Under the pieces are notes generated by a model. It was not told the origin of the DNA and ran no database searches. It saw only the letters and a list, made by a program, of their open reading frames with translations. DNA of 45,638 bases from an uncultured Verrucomicrobia subdivision 3 bacterium (GTDB lineage Bacteria > Verrucomicrobiota > Verrucomicrobiia > Limisphaerales > UBA11358), in assembly GCA_903827955.1 (NCBI GenBank), contig CAIKKJ010000061.1, positions 69,788-115,425 on the forward strand, written 5' to 3'. The translations under genes and the position numbers were made by a program. Shown here in pieces: positions 28,461 to 39,266 of this stretch; position 1 is the stretch's first letter, and every line of letters starts with the position of its first letter.

Positions 28461-29348
28461 CTAATCTGGTGCACCCCAGGCCAAACGAAGTTCAGCCGGA
28501 GTTTTACCCTGCCCGCTTAATTGCCGCAAACTCAAGGCATCGTGCCGTTTGGCGAGCCGTTCCCCCTTATCATCGAGCATCAGTTCGCAATGGAAAAATC
28601 GCGGCGGCGGCAAACCAAGCGCGCGATACATCAAAATCTGCCGCGCCGTGCTGACCAATAAATCCGCGCCGCGCACGACTTCCGTGATTTGCATCGCGGC
28701 ATCGTCCGCGACGCACGAGAGCTGATACGCCGGCACGCCGTCGTTGCGCCACACGACGAAATCGCCAAAATCTTTGCCCGCGATGAATTTTTGTTCACCG
28801 AGATTTTCGTCTGCGAATGCAATTGTCTCGCCGTCCGGCACGCGAAAGCGCCAACTGAACTTCCGGTCTCCGGTTTCAGATTTCAGGTTTCTCCTGCACG
28901 TCCCCGGATAAACCACCTCGTCATCCGCCGCGTGCGGCGCGGTCACGGCTTGCTGTATATCCTTACGCGAACAGGTGCAGGGATAAATGAAATTTCCAGC
29001 GCGAAGCCTTTCCAGCGCGGCTTGATAAAAACTCATCCGCTCGCTTTGGTTGTAGGGTGCAAAGCTCCCACCCACATCCGGCCCCTCGCTCCAATCAAAA
29101 CCAAACCAACGCAAGTCTTCCAGCATCGCGTCCACGAATTCCATTTGGTAGCGCGTGGAATCCAGGTCGTCGTTGCGCAAGATCAATTCGCCGCCGAATT
29201 GTTTCGCGCGTTGTTGCGCAAACCAAAACGTCCGCGCGTGGCCGAGGTGCAAGTAACCCGTCGGCGAGGGCGCGAGGCGTCCGCGATATTTTGGAGCGAC
29301 GGCTATGGGTGGCTGATGCACACCGGAAAATAGACAACGAAGCAACAA
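28461..29348 (-). CDS. gluQ: Glutamyl-Q tRNA(Asp) synthetase
   Basis: 295 aa; GRLAPSPTGYLHLGHARTFWFAQQRA, LRNDDLDSTRY, YPCTCSRKDIQ, YPGTCRRN; ends without a full anticodon-binding domain. Confidence 0.9.
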   Translation of the reverse strand: MLLRCLFSGVHQPPIAVAPKYRGRLAPSPTGYLHLGHARTFWFAQQRAKQFGGELILRNDDLDSTRYQMEFVDAMLEDLRWFGFDWSEGPDVGGSFAPYNQSERMSFYQAALERLRAGNFIYPCTCSRKDIQQAVTAPHAADDEVVYPGTCRRNLKSETGDRKFSWRFRVPDGETIAFADENLGEQKFIAGKDFGDFVVWRNDGVPAYQLSCVADDAAMQITEVVRGADLLVSTARQILMYRALGLPPPRFFHCELMLDDKGERLAKRHDALSLRQLSGQGKTPAELRLAWGAPD

Positions 29349-29428
29349 AGGAACAAAGTTTTTCTTTTTCAGAACATCAACCGATTTGGATATGGACTTT
29401 CGCCGCCGCCAAATTTAATAATTACTTT

Positions 29429-31543
29429 ATGAACCTAATTAAATCCCTCACCCGCATGCTCGCGCCCGCAAAAGCAGCCGGCGTTTTCGCCTTGTTCGCC
29501 GCGTCAGCGCTGGCGCAAAACGCCATGCCCGTCATCCAGATTTCCGCCGACAAGGTCGTGGCCAAGATGCCGCCGACGTTTTACGGTCTGATGACCGAGG
29601 AAATCAATTACGCCTACGAAGGCGGGCTTTACGGCGAACTCATCCGCAACCGCGCATTCAAAGCCGACGCCATCCAGCAACCCATCAAGCCGGAGGATTA
29701 CGACCCGGCAAAATATTATCCCGTCAAACTCCCGCACGGCAGCGCGCCGAAATTTTGGAGCACCGTGGGCGCGGCGAAAATCTCCCTTGATACGAACACG
29801 CCGCTGAATACCGCGCTCAACGTGAGTCTCAAACTCGACGTGAGCGGCGCGTCGAAAAATTCCCCGGCGGGCATCGCCAACGGCGGCTACTGGGGAATTC
29901 CCGTGAAACCGAACACGACGTATCACGCGTCGTTTTTTGCGAAGGGAAAACATTTCAACGGCGCGCTGACCGTTTCGCTTGAAAGTGCGGATGGCAAAAA
30001 AGTTTATTCGCAAGCAGTGATTTCCGGTGTCAGCGGTGACTGGGAAAAATTTGAAACCACGCTCACGACCGGCAGCGACCTCACGCCGTCCAAAGAAAAT
30101 CGCCTCGTGATTTCCACCACCAAGAACGGCACGTTCTTCAATCATCACGGCACGATTTGGCTGCAACAGGTTTCGCTGATGCCGCCGACGTTCAAGGATC
30201 GCCCGAACGGCAACCGCACCGACATCGCGCAACTGCTCGACGACGCTCATCCGAAGTTTCTCCGTTTCCCCGGCGGCAATTACGTCGAGGGCGATTACTT
30301 CAATGAACGTTTCAACTGGAAGGAAACCGTCGGCCCCGTCGAACAACGTCCCGGTCATCGCAGTTGCTGGGGCTACTGGTCCACGGATGGTTTCGGCCTG
30401 CCGGAATATCTCGGCTGGTGTCAGGATCACGGCATGGAACCCGTGCTCGCCGTCTTCGCCGGTTATTGTTTGAAGCATGATGTCATCCCCGCCGGGCCGA
30501 AACTGGAGCCTTACGTTCAGGAAGCGCTCGAAGAAATTGAATACGTCACCGGCGACGCCTCCACCAAGTGGGGCGCACAACGCGTGAAAGATGGTTACCC
30601 AAACCCCTTCAAGCTCCGCTACGTCGAGATCGGCAATGAAGATTGGTTCGACCGCTCCGGTGCTTACGACGCGCGCTTCGCGCAATTTTTTGACGCCATC
30701 AAAGCCAAGTATCCGCAGCTCAAAATCATTTCCACCGTCGGCTACGAACATCCCGAAGCCCAGCAGGTTCACAGCCGCACGCCGGATTTGGTGGATGAAC
30801 ATTACTATCGCTCCGAGGAAGAAATGGAAGCGCAGTCCTTCGTCTATGACGCGCGCGACCGTAGCAACCCCACGAAAATTTTCGTCGGCGAATGGGCCAC
30901 GCGCGTTGGCTCGCCCACGCCCAACATGGCTGGTGCGCTCGGCGATGCCGCGTGGATGTGCTGCATGGAACGCAATGCCGACATCGTGCACATGCACTGC
31001 TACGCCCCGCTCTTCGTGAACGTCAGCGACCTCGGCACGGGCCGTTCGATGCAGTGGAAGTCCGACCTCATCGGCTACGACGCCTTGAACAGCTACGGCT
31101 CGCCGAGTTATTACGCGCAGAAAATTTTCAGCGAACATCAAGGCGATGAAGTCATCACCGTGTCCGCGCAGAACCTGCCGACCTACACCTGGATTCAAAA
31201 CAACCGCACCCGCAACGGTCAGGTCCAGCCGCCGCGCACCAACGAAGTGAAATCACTCTTCTACTCCGCCACGCGCGATTCCGCCTCTGGCAAAATCATC
31301 GTCAAGATCGTGAACCGCGCCGACGCCGCGCAGGAAGCAAATGTGGAAATCAATGGCGTGAATTCCATCGCCGCCGAAGGCACCGCCACCGTGCTCAAGG
31401 CCGACAACCGTGACGCCACCAACGCGATCAACGACCCGAAACACGTCGTGCCTGACACGGAAAAAGTGACCGGCCTTGGCACCAGTTTCAGCCGCAGCTA
31501 CCCGCCCTGCTCCATCACCATTCTGGAATTGAGCACGAAGTAA
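29429..31543 (+). CDS. Secreted alpha-L-arabinofuranosidase, GH51-like with N-terminal CBM-like region
   Basis: Start set at ATG 29429 with signal peptide; ADKVVAKMPPTFYGLMTEEINYAYEGGLYGELIRNRAF, LRFPGGNYVEGDYFNERFNWKETVGP, RYVEIGNEDWF. Confidence 0.93.
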   Translation: MNLIKSLTRMLAPAKAAGVFALFAASALAQNAMPVIQISADKVVAKMPPTFYGLMTEEINYAYEGGLYGELIRNRAFKADAIQQPIKPEDYDPAKYYPVKLPHGSAPKFWSTVGAAKISLDTNTPLNTALNVSLKLDVSGASKNSPAGIANGGYWGIPVKPNTTYHASFFAKGKHFNGALTVSLESADGKKVYSQAVISGVSGDWEKFETTLTTGSDLTPSKENRLVISTTKNGTFFNHHGTIWLQQVSLMPPTFKDRPNGNRTDIAQLLDDAHPKFLRFPGGNYVEGDYFNERFNWKETVGPVEQRPGHRSCWGYWSTDGFGLPEYLGWCQDHGMEPVLAVFAGYCLKHDVIPAGPKLEPYVQEALEEIEYVTGDASTKWGAQRVKDGYPNPFKLRYVEIGNEDWFDRSGAYDARFAQFFDAIKAKYPQLKIISTVGYEHPEAQQVHSRTPDLVDEHYYRSEEEMEAQSFVYDARDRSNPTKIFVGEWATRVGSPTPNMAGALGDAAWMCCMERNADIVHMHCYAPLFVNVSDLGTGRSMQWKSDLIGYDALNSYGSPSYYAQKIFSEHQGDEVITVSAQNLPTYTWIQNNRTRNGQVQPPRTNEVKSLFYSATRDSASGKIIVKIVNRADAAQEANVEINGVNSIAAEGTATVLKADNRDATNAINDPKHVVPDTEKVTGLGTSFSRSYPPCSITILELSTK

Positions 31544-31561
31544 AAAATCTTCAGCATCGGA

Positions 31562-31582
31562 GCGCAGAGTAATGCTCTGCGC
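31562..31582. repeat. Hairpin GCGCAGAG-TAATG-CTCTGCGC between convergent genes
   Basis: 8-bp perfect arms with a 5-nt loop; related to the 44326-44342 element. Confidence 0.75.
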
Positions 31583-31588
31583 TTCGGT

Positions 31589-32500
31589 TCACGCCCGCCA
31601 CTTCAAGGTCTGCACCTGCGCGTGTTCGGGATGATTAGCATCCAGACAGCGCAGTTCAAATTCCGCGCCGGCCGCCGCAAGCGCGCAACGCACCCAACCG
31701 CTCGGCCGGCCGTCTTTGAAAACATAACCCGTCGGCGGCAAGTTGATGAGGTGAACGCCGCTGGCGTGCCGGGAAATTTTCCAGTCGTGCGTGTGGCCGA
31801 AGATGTAGGCCTTCACCTGCGGATGCTTCGCAAACATTTCTTCCATCGCCGCCGTATCTTTCAAACCAGTGGTGGCTCCCGCCAGTCTCAAATTATGATG
31901 GCATACGACGATGGCGGGCTTGCCGGGGCGAGTGGACAGTTCTCGGTCGAGCCAAGCCAACTGCGCGGCTCCGGCTTCGCCATCGGCCTGATCCGTCACC
32001 TCCAGCGAGTCGAGCAGAAACCAATTCGCGCGGGCGCTGCTGAAAACGGCGGCCTGCTTTTGGGGAACGGATTTTAATTTTGCCGCGTCGTGCGGGAAAG
32101 CGTTCCAAAAATGCTCTCGCTCGTCGTGATTGCCCAGCGAAAGGTGAACCGGCGCGAGCGCGCGAACGGGCGCAAGGGTCTGCCCAAATGTCGCGTAATC
32201 TTCCGGCAGCCCGGACTTGAACGCGAGATCGCCGTTCACGATGACCGCCGCCGGTTTCACCGGCCACGCGGCGAGTTCGCGCACGCAAGCAGATAAATTA
32301 TCCGCCACGTTCACGCCGCTTTTCACCGTGGCGACATCGGCGGCGATGTGCGAATCGGAGAAAAAAACTAACGTGTGCTGGTCGCGCGATTTGCCGAAAA
32401 TTCCCGCGTGGATTTGTGGTGCGAACGCACAGGCCGCGCCCGCAAGCGCAGCGCGTTTCAAAAATTCGCGGCGGGAAAGTTGCGGCAAGCGAATTGGCAT
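31589..32500 (-). CDS. Tat-exported metallophosphoesterase
   Basis: 303 aa; Tat signal SRREFLKRAALAGAACAFA; FSDSHI, NGDLAFKSG, LGNHDEREHF, VVCHHNL, FGHTHDWKI. Confidence 0.9.
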   Translation of the reverse strand: MPIRLPQLSRREFLKRAALAGAACAFAPQIHAGIFGKSRDQHTLVFFSDSHIAADVATVKSGVNVADNLSACVRELAAWPVKPAAVIVNGDLAFKSGLPEDYATFGQTLAPVRALAPVHLSLGNHDEREHFWNAFPHDAAKLKSVPQKQAAVFSSARANWFLLDSLEVTDQADGEAGAAQLAWLDRELSTRPGKPAIVVCHHNLRLAGATTGLKDTAAMEEMFAKHPQVKAYIFGHTHDWKISRHASGVHLINLPPTGYVFKDGRPSGWVRCALAAAGAEFELRCLDANHPEHAQVQTLKWRA

Positions 32501-32504
32501 AAAA

Positions 32505-33773
32505 TCACAGCAGCAATCCCGCGAGGCTTGCCGTCATGTAAGCCGCGAGCAAGCCGCCAACCATCGCGCGGAAACCAATCTTGGCCATTTCGCTGCGGCG
32601 TTCCGGCGCGAGCGAGCCGATGCCGCCGACTTGGATGGCGATGCTGGAAAAATTGGCGAAGCCGCAGAGCGCGTAGGTCGCAATCGTGAAACTGCGCGGA
32701 TCGAGCGCGAGTGTTTTGGCGTTGCCGGTCAGGTCGAGGTAGCCGACAAATTCATTTAGCACGATGCGTTCGCCGAGGATTTGCCCGATGCTCAAGCAGT
32801 CCTGCGTCGGCACGCCCATGAGCCACGCGAACGGGGCATTGATCCAGCCGAAAATGTTTTGCAATGTTACGGGATTCTTCACGCCGAAGTGCGTCTGCGG
32901 AAAACCGACGACGTAATTCGCCAGCGCGATGATGGCGATGAACGCAATCAGCATCGCGATGATATTCAGCGCGAGGTGAAAGCCGTCCCCTGCCCCGCGA
33001 CAAATGGCATCAATAGAATTCGCCGTCGTGCGCGGCACGGTGGCAGGCGAAGTCCCGGCGGTTTCGCTGACCTCGGTTTCCGGCAGCATGATCTTGGCGA
33101 TCATCAGCGCAGCGGGGCAATTCAGCACGGACGCCGTGAGCAGATGCCCGGCGGTGTCGTGATAACCCGCCTGCATTCCCATCGCCGCATAAACCGCCGC
33201 CACACCGCCCGCGATGTGTGCCATGCCGCAGACCATGATGGTCATCAACTCGCTCTTCGTCATGCGCGGGACGTAAGGCCGGATGACGAGCGGGGCTTCG
33301 GTCTGTCCCATGAAAATGTTCGCCGCCGCCGAAAGTGTTTCGCTGCCGCTTGTCCCCATCGCCTTGCGCATCACGAACGCCACCGCACGCACGACGCGTT
33401 GTAAAATCCCCCAATGATAAAATAACGATGACAACGCGGAGACAATGACGACCGTGCCCGTCACGAGAATGGCGAAAACCAAACTATGTTCCGGGCCAAA
33501 AGATTTGCCCAGCGAACTGCTGTCCGCCAGCGGACCAAAAACGAACTTCGTTCCGTCCGTGGAAAATTGGATGAGTTTTTGCACCACCTTGCCGGCGATG
33601 ATGAAAAAATCTTTGCCGAACTGCGTGTTGAGGATCAGCAGCGCGAGAAGGAATTGCAGCCCCGTGCCCCAGATGACCGTGCGCCAGGGAAATTTTTTGC
33701 GGTTGTAGGAAATCGCCCACGCGATTGAAAGCATCGTGAGCCAGCCGAAGAAACTAATCAATTTAGGTTCCAT
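32505..33773 (-). CDS. Concentrative nucleoside transporter (NupC/CNT family)
   Basis: 422 aa; FMGQTEAPLVIRPYVPRMTKSELMTIMVCGMAHIAGGVAAVYAAMG, VLNEFVGYLDL, ALCGFANFSSIAIQVGGIGSLAPERR. Confidence 0.94.
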   Translation of the reverse strand: MEPKLISFFGWLTMLSIAWAISYNRKKFPWRTVIWGTGLQFLLALLILNTQFGKDFFIIAGKVVQKLIQFSTDGTKFVFGPLADSSSLGKSFGPEHSLVFAILVTGTVVIVSALSSLFYHWGILQRVVRAVAFVMRKAMGTSGSETLSAAANIFMGQTEAPLVIRPYVPRMTKSELMTIMVCGMAHIAGGVAAVYAAMGMQAGYHDTAGHLLTASVLNCPAALMIAKIMLPETEVSETAGTSPATVPRTTANSIDAICRGAGDGFHLALNIIAMLIAFIAIIALANYVVGFPQTHFGVKNPVTLQNIFGWINAPFAWLMGVPTQDCLSIGQILGERIVLNEFVGYLDLTGNAKTLALDPRSFTIATYALCGFANFSSIAIQVGGIGSLAPERRSEMAKIGFRAMVGGLLAAYMTASLAGLLL

Positions 33774-34375
33774 TATTTTTTGGCCGCGTGCTCCAGCACT
33801 TCCTTGTAAATATGTGGGTGCAGCACGCCGACGAACGGAAGATTGCGGTAACGCTCCGCAAAATCAAGCCCGTAGCCGATGACAAAATAATCTGGAATCT
33901 CAAAACCAACGTAGTCGGCTTTTATTTTTTCGACACGGCGCGCGGCTTTATTGAGCAGCACGCAGGTCTTGATGCGACGCGGCTTGAGCGCCTGCAATTT
34001 CGGAATCACGCGACTCAAAGTTTTGCCCGTGTCGAGGATGTCGTCCACCAGCAGCACGTCGCGCCCGCGCACATCAATGCGTAGCTCCTTGGTGAAAACC
34101 AGTTCACCGGATTCCGTGCCCGCGCCGTAGCTGGAGACGCCCATGAAATCGAGGCGCAGTGGCGAATTCAGATGACGGATCAAGTCCGCCAGAAACATGA
34201 CCGTGCCGCTCAAGAGCGAGACCACGACCATCTCGCGTCCGCGAAAATCTTTTTCAATCTGCCGCGCCAAAGTTTTTACGCGCTTGGCGAGTTGTTCGTC
34301 AGTGATGAGAATGCTTTGGACTTCCTTGCGCCAGCGCGGCGGGACGGAAGTTTTGGATTTAATTTTTTTGATCAC
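33773..34375 (-). CDS. hpt: Hypoxanthine phosphoribosyltransferase
   Basis: 200 aa; VVSLLSGTVMFLADLIRHL, PRPP motif VLLVDDILDTGKTLSRV, DYFVIGYGLDFAERYRNLPFVGVLHP. Confidence 0.94.
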   Translation of the reverse strand: MIKKIKSKTSVPPRWRKEVQSILITDEQLAKRVKTLARQIEKDFRGREMVVVSLLSGTVMFLADLIRHLNSPLRLDFMGVSSYGAGTESGELVFTKELRIDVRGRDVLLVDDILDTGKTLSRVIPKLQALKPRRIKTCVLLNKAARRVEKIKADYVGFEIPDYFVIGYGLDFAERYRNLPFVGVLHPHIYKEVLEHAAKK

Positions 34376-34378
34376 ACG

Positions 34379-34759
34379 TCAGATGTGTTTGGAATCGTTC
34401 TCATCCTTCTTCACATAGCCGCTGTCTTGACGCTGAAAATTCACCGCGTTCTTTTTGACGTATGCGGCGAAGACGTCGTCTGCGCTCATGCCGAGAACTT
34501 GCGCCATGCTGATGAGAAAGTGAAACAAGTCCACGACCTCGACGCGCGCGTTTTGCTCGTCGAACTTCTGATACTTGGCCCACCATTTCCACGGGACGCT
34601 GTCGGTCAGTTCGGCCATTTCCTGCTGCATGGCACGGGTGTAGTTGAGCAGCCACTTGGTTTTTTCCTCCTCGCTCATGCCATCGGTTTTTACGCCAATG
34701 CGTTCGTTGAGGGCTTTTTGCATCCGAAAGAGTTCGCGTAATTGGTCGGGATTTTCCAT
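34379..34759 (-). CDS. Dimeric (all-alpha) dUTPase-like nucleotide pyrophosphatase
   Basis: 126 aa; AMQQEMAELTDSVPWKWWAK and ARVEVVDLFHFLISMAQVLGMSADDVFAAYVKKNAVNFQRQDSGY. Confidence 0.82.
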   Translation of the reverse strand: MENPDQLRELFRMQKALNERIGVKTDGMSEEEKTKWLLNYTRAMQQEMAELTDSVPWKWWAKYQKFDEQNARVEVVDLFHFLISMAQVLGMSADDVFAAYVKKNAVNFQRQDSGYVKKDENDSKHI

Positions 34760-34778
34760 GGGCGAAAAATACCGAATT

Positions 34779-34806
34779 TAGAATTTAGAAGCTAGAATTT
34801 AGAAGC
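34779..34806. repeat. Perfect 14-bp direct repeat, TAGAATTTAGAAGC x2
   Basis: Read directly in the divergent intergenic region between the dUTPase and exbB genes. Confidence 0.9.
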
Positions 34807-34889
34807 TGTTGTTCTCGCGCTCCTAAATTCCAACTTCAAACTCCTAACTTCTGATTTACACTTCCCGCGCAAACGCCTTTAATAAACCC

Positions 34890-35501
34890 ATGCCTACGCT
34901 TTTAGCCAATGGCGGGCCGGTCATCTGGCTCATCCTCATCGCCGCCGCCGCCGCCGCCGTCGTGTTCGTCGAACGCGCGCTGTTCTGCCATCGCTCGCAG
35001 ATCAACTCCGCCGAGTTTCTCAACGGCGTCCGCACCGTCGTCAAACGCGGCAACGTCGTCGAGGCGATTTCCATCTGCGACGCCACGCCGGGCCCGGTCG
35101 CGCGGCTGGTGAAGGCCGCAATTCTCAGCCGCGAGCATGGCCGCGAACGCGTGCGCGAAGCGGTCGAGGAAGCCGGCCTTACGGAAGTTCCGCGGCTCGA
35201 AGAAAAATTAAATTTGCTCGCGACCATCGCGCAGATCGCGCCCCTGCTCGGACTTTTTGGAACGGTCGTGGGCTTCATTGACATCTTTGGGCAGGTGGAA
35301 CAGGCGGGGCTTTACGCCAACGTGCAACTGCTTTCCCACGGTGTCTGGAAGGCGCTCATCTGCGCGGCGGCAGGCATTGGCGTGGCAATCCCGGCGCACG
35401 CGGGCTACAACTACCTCGTCAGCCGCGTGAACAAAATTGTCTTGGACATGGAACGCGCCGCCGCCGAGATCGTCAACATCATCACCGAGAACGGCAAATG
35501 A
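34890..35501 (+). CDS. exbB: MotA/TolQ/ExbB proton channel family protein
   Basis: 203 aa; LLANGGPVIWLILIAAAAAAVVFVERAL, NLLATIAQIAPLLGLFGTVVGFIDIF, GVAIPAHAGYNYL. Confidence 0.92.
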   Translation: MPTLLANGGPVIWLILIAAAAAAVVFVERALFCHRSQINSAEFLNGVRTVVKRGNVVEAISICDATPGPVARLVKAAILSREHGRERVREAVEEAGLTEVPRLEEKLNLLATIAQIAPLLGLFGTVVGFIDIFGQVEQAGLYANVQLLSHGVWKALICAAAGIGVAIPAHAGYNYLVSRVNKIVLDMERAAAEIVNIITENGK

Positions 35502-35926
35502 AGTTTCCGCGCAATTCAAAAATCCTGCGCAGCCAGTTTGACGTCGCGCCGTTCGCCGCCGTTTTTTTCATCGTCATGATTTTCCTGCTGCTCGGCGCGC
35601 TCGTGCCGGTGCAGGGCTTGCACACGCAGCTCACGCCGCCCGCCGCCGACAATTTACCCGGCGTGGACGGACGCACCGTGGCGATGGCCGTGGATTCGCA
35701 AGGACAATTTTATTTTGAAAATCAGATGGTCAGCGAACGCGTCCTCGTCAACGGTCTGACGGTCGCCGTGAAAAGCGCAAGCGAACCGCCCACGCTCGTC
35801 ATCCACGCCGACCGCGCGGTGACCTACGACCAGCTCGCGCACCTGACCTTGCTCGCGCGGAGCGCGGGCATTACCAACGCCCTGCTCGCCACGCTCCCGC
35901 GCGTGACGGACGCCGCTAAAAAATGA
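35498..35926 (+). CDS. exbD: ExbD/TolR family protein
   Basis: 142 aa; one TM after DVAPFAAVFFIVMIFLLLGALVP and periplasmic LVIHADRAVTYDQLAHLTLLARSAG; ATGA overlap with exbB. Confidence 0.88.
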   Translation: MKFPRNSKILRSQFDVAPFAAVFFIVMIFLLLGALVPVQGLHTQLTPPAADNLPGVDGRTVAMAVDSQGQFYFENQMVSERVLVNGLTVAVKSASEPPTLVIHADRAVTYDQLAHLTLLARSAGITNALLATLPRVTDAAKK

Positions 35927-36705
35927 ACGACGCCAGCGCCAGCCCGACGTTGGAAGCACCGCCAAGTTCCGGCGCGCTGCAAAAAAAATTCCTCCTGCTC
36001 GTCGCCTTTGCCGTGGCCACGCACGTTTCGCTGGTGTTCTTGTTCGGGACAAAAAAAGAAATTGCGCCGTTGCCGGCTACAAACGTGCCGCAACTGCAAC
36101 TGGCCGAGGCCGGCGACGAATTGCTCGAACTCGACAATCCGGCGCTTTTTGCGCTGCCCAACGCGCGCGATTTCTCCGCCGCCGTGTGGCAGAAAAATCC
36201 GGCCGTGCCGTTGCCATCGTTCCGCTATCATGAAGAACCACGCTGGCTGCCGCTGGCATCGGAAAATCTGGGCGCGGCGTTCGCGCAGTTTTTGCAGACG
36301 AACCGGTTTGGAAATTTTACGCCGGATCTCAAGCCCGCGCCACAGTTCGCCGAGCTTTTGCCGGTGGCAGATGACGCGTTGCCGCAACGGACGACGCTGG
36401 AAATTTCCGGCGCGCTCGCGCAGCGGAAACTTTTGTCCGCGCCCGCCCTGCCGGTTCTGCCGTTGAACGACGTGCCCGCGCCCAGCACGGTGCAGGTGCT
36501 CGTGAACCCGGCTGGTCACGTTGCCTCGGCCGTCCTGCTGCCGCCGCAAAATGTGGCCGAGGCTGCCGGGCGCGCGGCGGCGGGCGACACAAATGCCGTG
36601 GCCATCGCGCTCGGCCTGCGGTTCGCGCCCGCACCGCAGCCCGCGTTTGGCGAAATCATTTTCCACTGGCACACCACCCCCCTGACCACTACCAACTCAC
36701 CATGA
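35923..36705 (+). CDS. TonB-like protein (single N-terminal TM, divergent C-terminal domain)
   Basis: 260 aa; TM KKFLLLVAFAVATHVSLVFLFG; C-terminal STVQVLVNPAGHVASAVLLPPQN resembles a TonB beta-hairpin; ATGA overlap with exbD. Confidence 0.6.
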   Translation: MNDASASPTLEAPPSSGALQKKFLLLVAFAVATHVSLVFLFGTKKEIAPLPATNVPQLQLAEAGDELLELDNPALFALPNARDFSAAVWQKNPAVPLPSFRYHEEPRWLPLASENLGAAFAQFLQTNRFGNFTPDLKPAPQFAELLPVADDALPQRTTLEISGALAQRKLLSAPALPVLPLNDVPAPSTVQVLVNPAGHVASAVLLPPQNVAEAAGRAAAGDTNAVAIALGLRFAPAPQPAFGEIIFHWHTTPLTTTNSP

Positions 36706-37361
36706 ACACTGCACCTGAAAAAATCCTCGTAATTGATGTCGGCGGCACGAATTTGAAAATCCGCGCCTCGGGAACCGCGCTCGTGAAAGTTCCCTCCGGC
36801 CCGACCATGACCGCCGCGCATATGGTCGCCGCCGTGAAAAAAGTTGCCGCCGACTGGAAATTTGATGCCGTATCCATCGGCTATCCCGGCCCGGTAAAAG
36901 ACAACCAACCGCTGCTCGAACCGCACAACCTCAGCACCGGCTGGGTGAAGTTCAATTTCAAAAAAGCCTTTGGCCGCCCCGTGAAAATCATCAACGATGC
37001 CGCCATGCAGGCGCTCGGCAGCCACATTGGCGGACGCACCCTTTTCCTCGGCCTCGGCACCGGACTGGGTTCGGCGCTGGTAATTGATGGCAGCGTGCTG
37101 CCACTGGAACTCGCGCATCTGCCCTACAAAAAAAATCGCAGCTACGAAGATTACCTGGGCGAAGCGGCGCGGAAACGGCTCGGCAAAAAGAAATGGCTGC
37201 ATCACGTCGAGGAAGTCATCTTGCTGCTCAAAGCCGCGTTGCTCGCCGACCGCGTCGTGCTGGGCGGCGGCAATGCGCGGCACGTCAAAAAATTTCCCGC
37301 GGGCGTTGAGGCCGGGAAAAACGCCAACGCGTTCATCGGCGGGCAGCGGCTTTGGAAATAA
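36702..37361 (+). CDS. ROK-family / polyphosphate-glucokinase-like sugar kinase
   Basis: 219 aa; LVIDVGGTNLKIRASG, INDAAMQALG, TLFLGLGTGLGSALVIDG, VVLGGGNARHV. Confidence 0.88.
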   Translation: MNTAPEKILVIDVGGTNLKIRASGTALVKVPSGPTMTAAHMVAAVKKVAADWKFDAVSIGYPGPVKDNQPLLEPHNLSTGWVKFNFKKAFGRPVKIINDAAMQALGSHIGGRTLFLGLGTGLGSALVIDGSVLPLELAHLPYKKNRSYEDYLGEAARKRLGKKKWLHHVEEVILLLKAALLADRVVLGGGNARHVKKFPAGVEAGKNANAFIGGQRLWK

Positions 37362-37364
37362 GCC

Positions 37365-37589
37365 ATGAGCAACGACTGGCTCATCATTCTCTACGTCGCG
37401 TTTGCGCTCGGCGCGATTTGCGCGATCGGCATCGCCTCCGAACTGCGCCGCCGCCACTTCGGGCCGGCGCATCCAGAAGACACGGTTTTTCGCTGTGCGA
37501 AATGCGGCAATGTTTATACCGATGACGGCGATGTGGAACGCTCGCGCTGCTCGCAATGCGGCAAGTTGAACGAGCCGATGATTTTTTAA
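37365..37589 (+). CDS. Small membrane protein with C-terminal CxxC...CxxC zinc ribbon
   Basis: 74 aa; N-terminal TM WLIILYVAFALGAICAIGIA, then FRCAKCGNVYTDDGDVERSRCSQCGK. Confidence 0.65.
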   Translation: MSNDWLIILYVAFALGAICAIGIASELRRRHFGPAHPEDTVFRCAKCGNVYTDDGDVERSRCSQCGKLNEPMIF

Positions 37590-37628
37590 TTAGTCAACCG
37601 TCAGTCGTCAGTGTTTGCTGGCTGCGGA

Positions 37629-39194
<1,566 letters not shown>

Positions 39195-39266
39195 GTCAGA
39201 AAATGCCGTTTGGAACGGCGACTTGGCAAGCTAATTTTATTTGCGGATGCAGCGGAAAATTCACGG

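Noticed and set aside
29504-31198. 564-aa minus-strand ORF opposite the GH51 gene
   Set aside because: Antisense shadow of a clear GH51 protein; no motif or credible start context.
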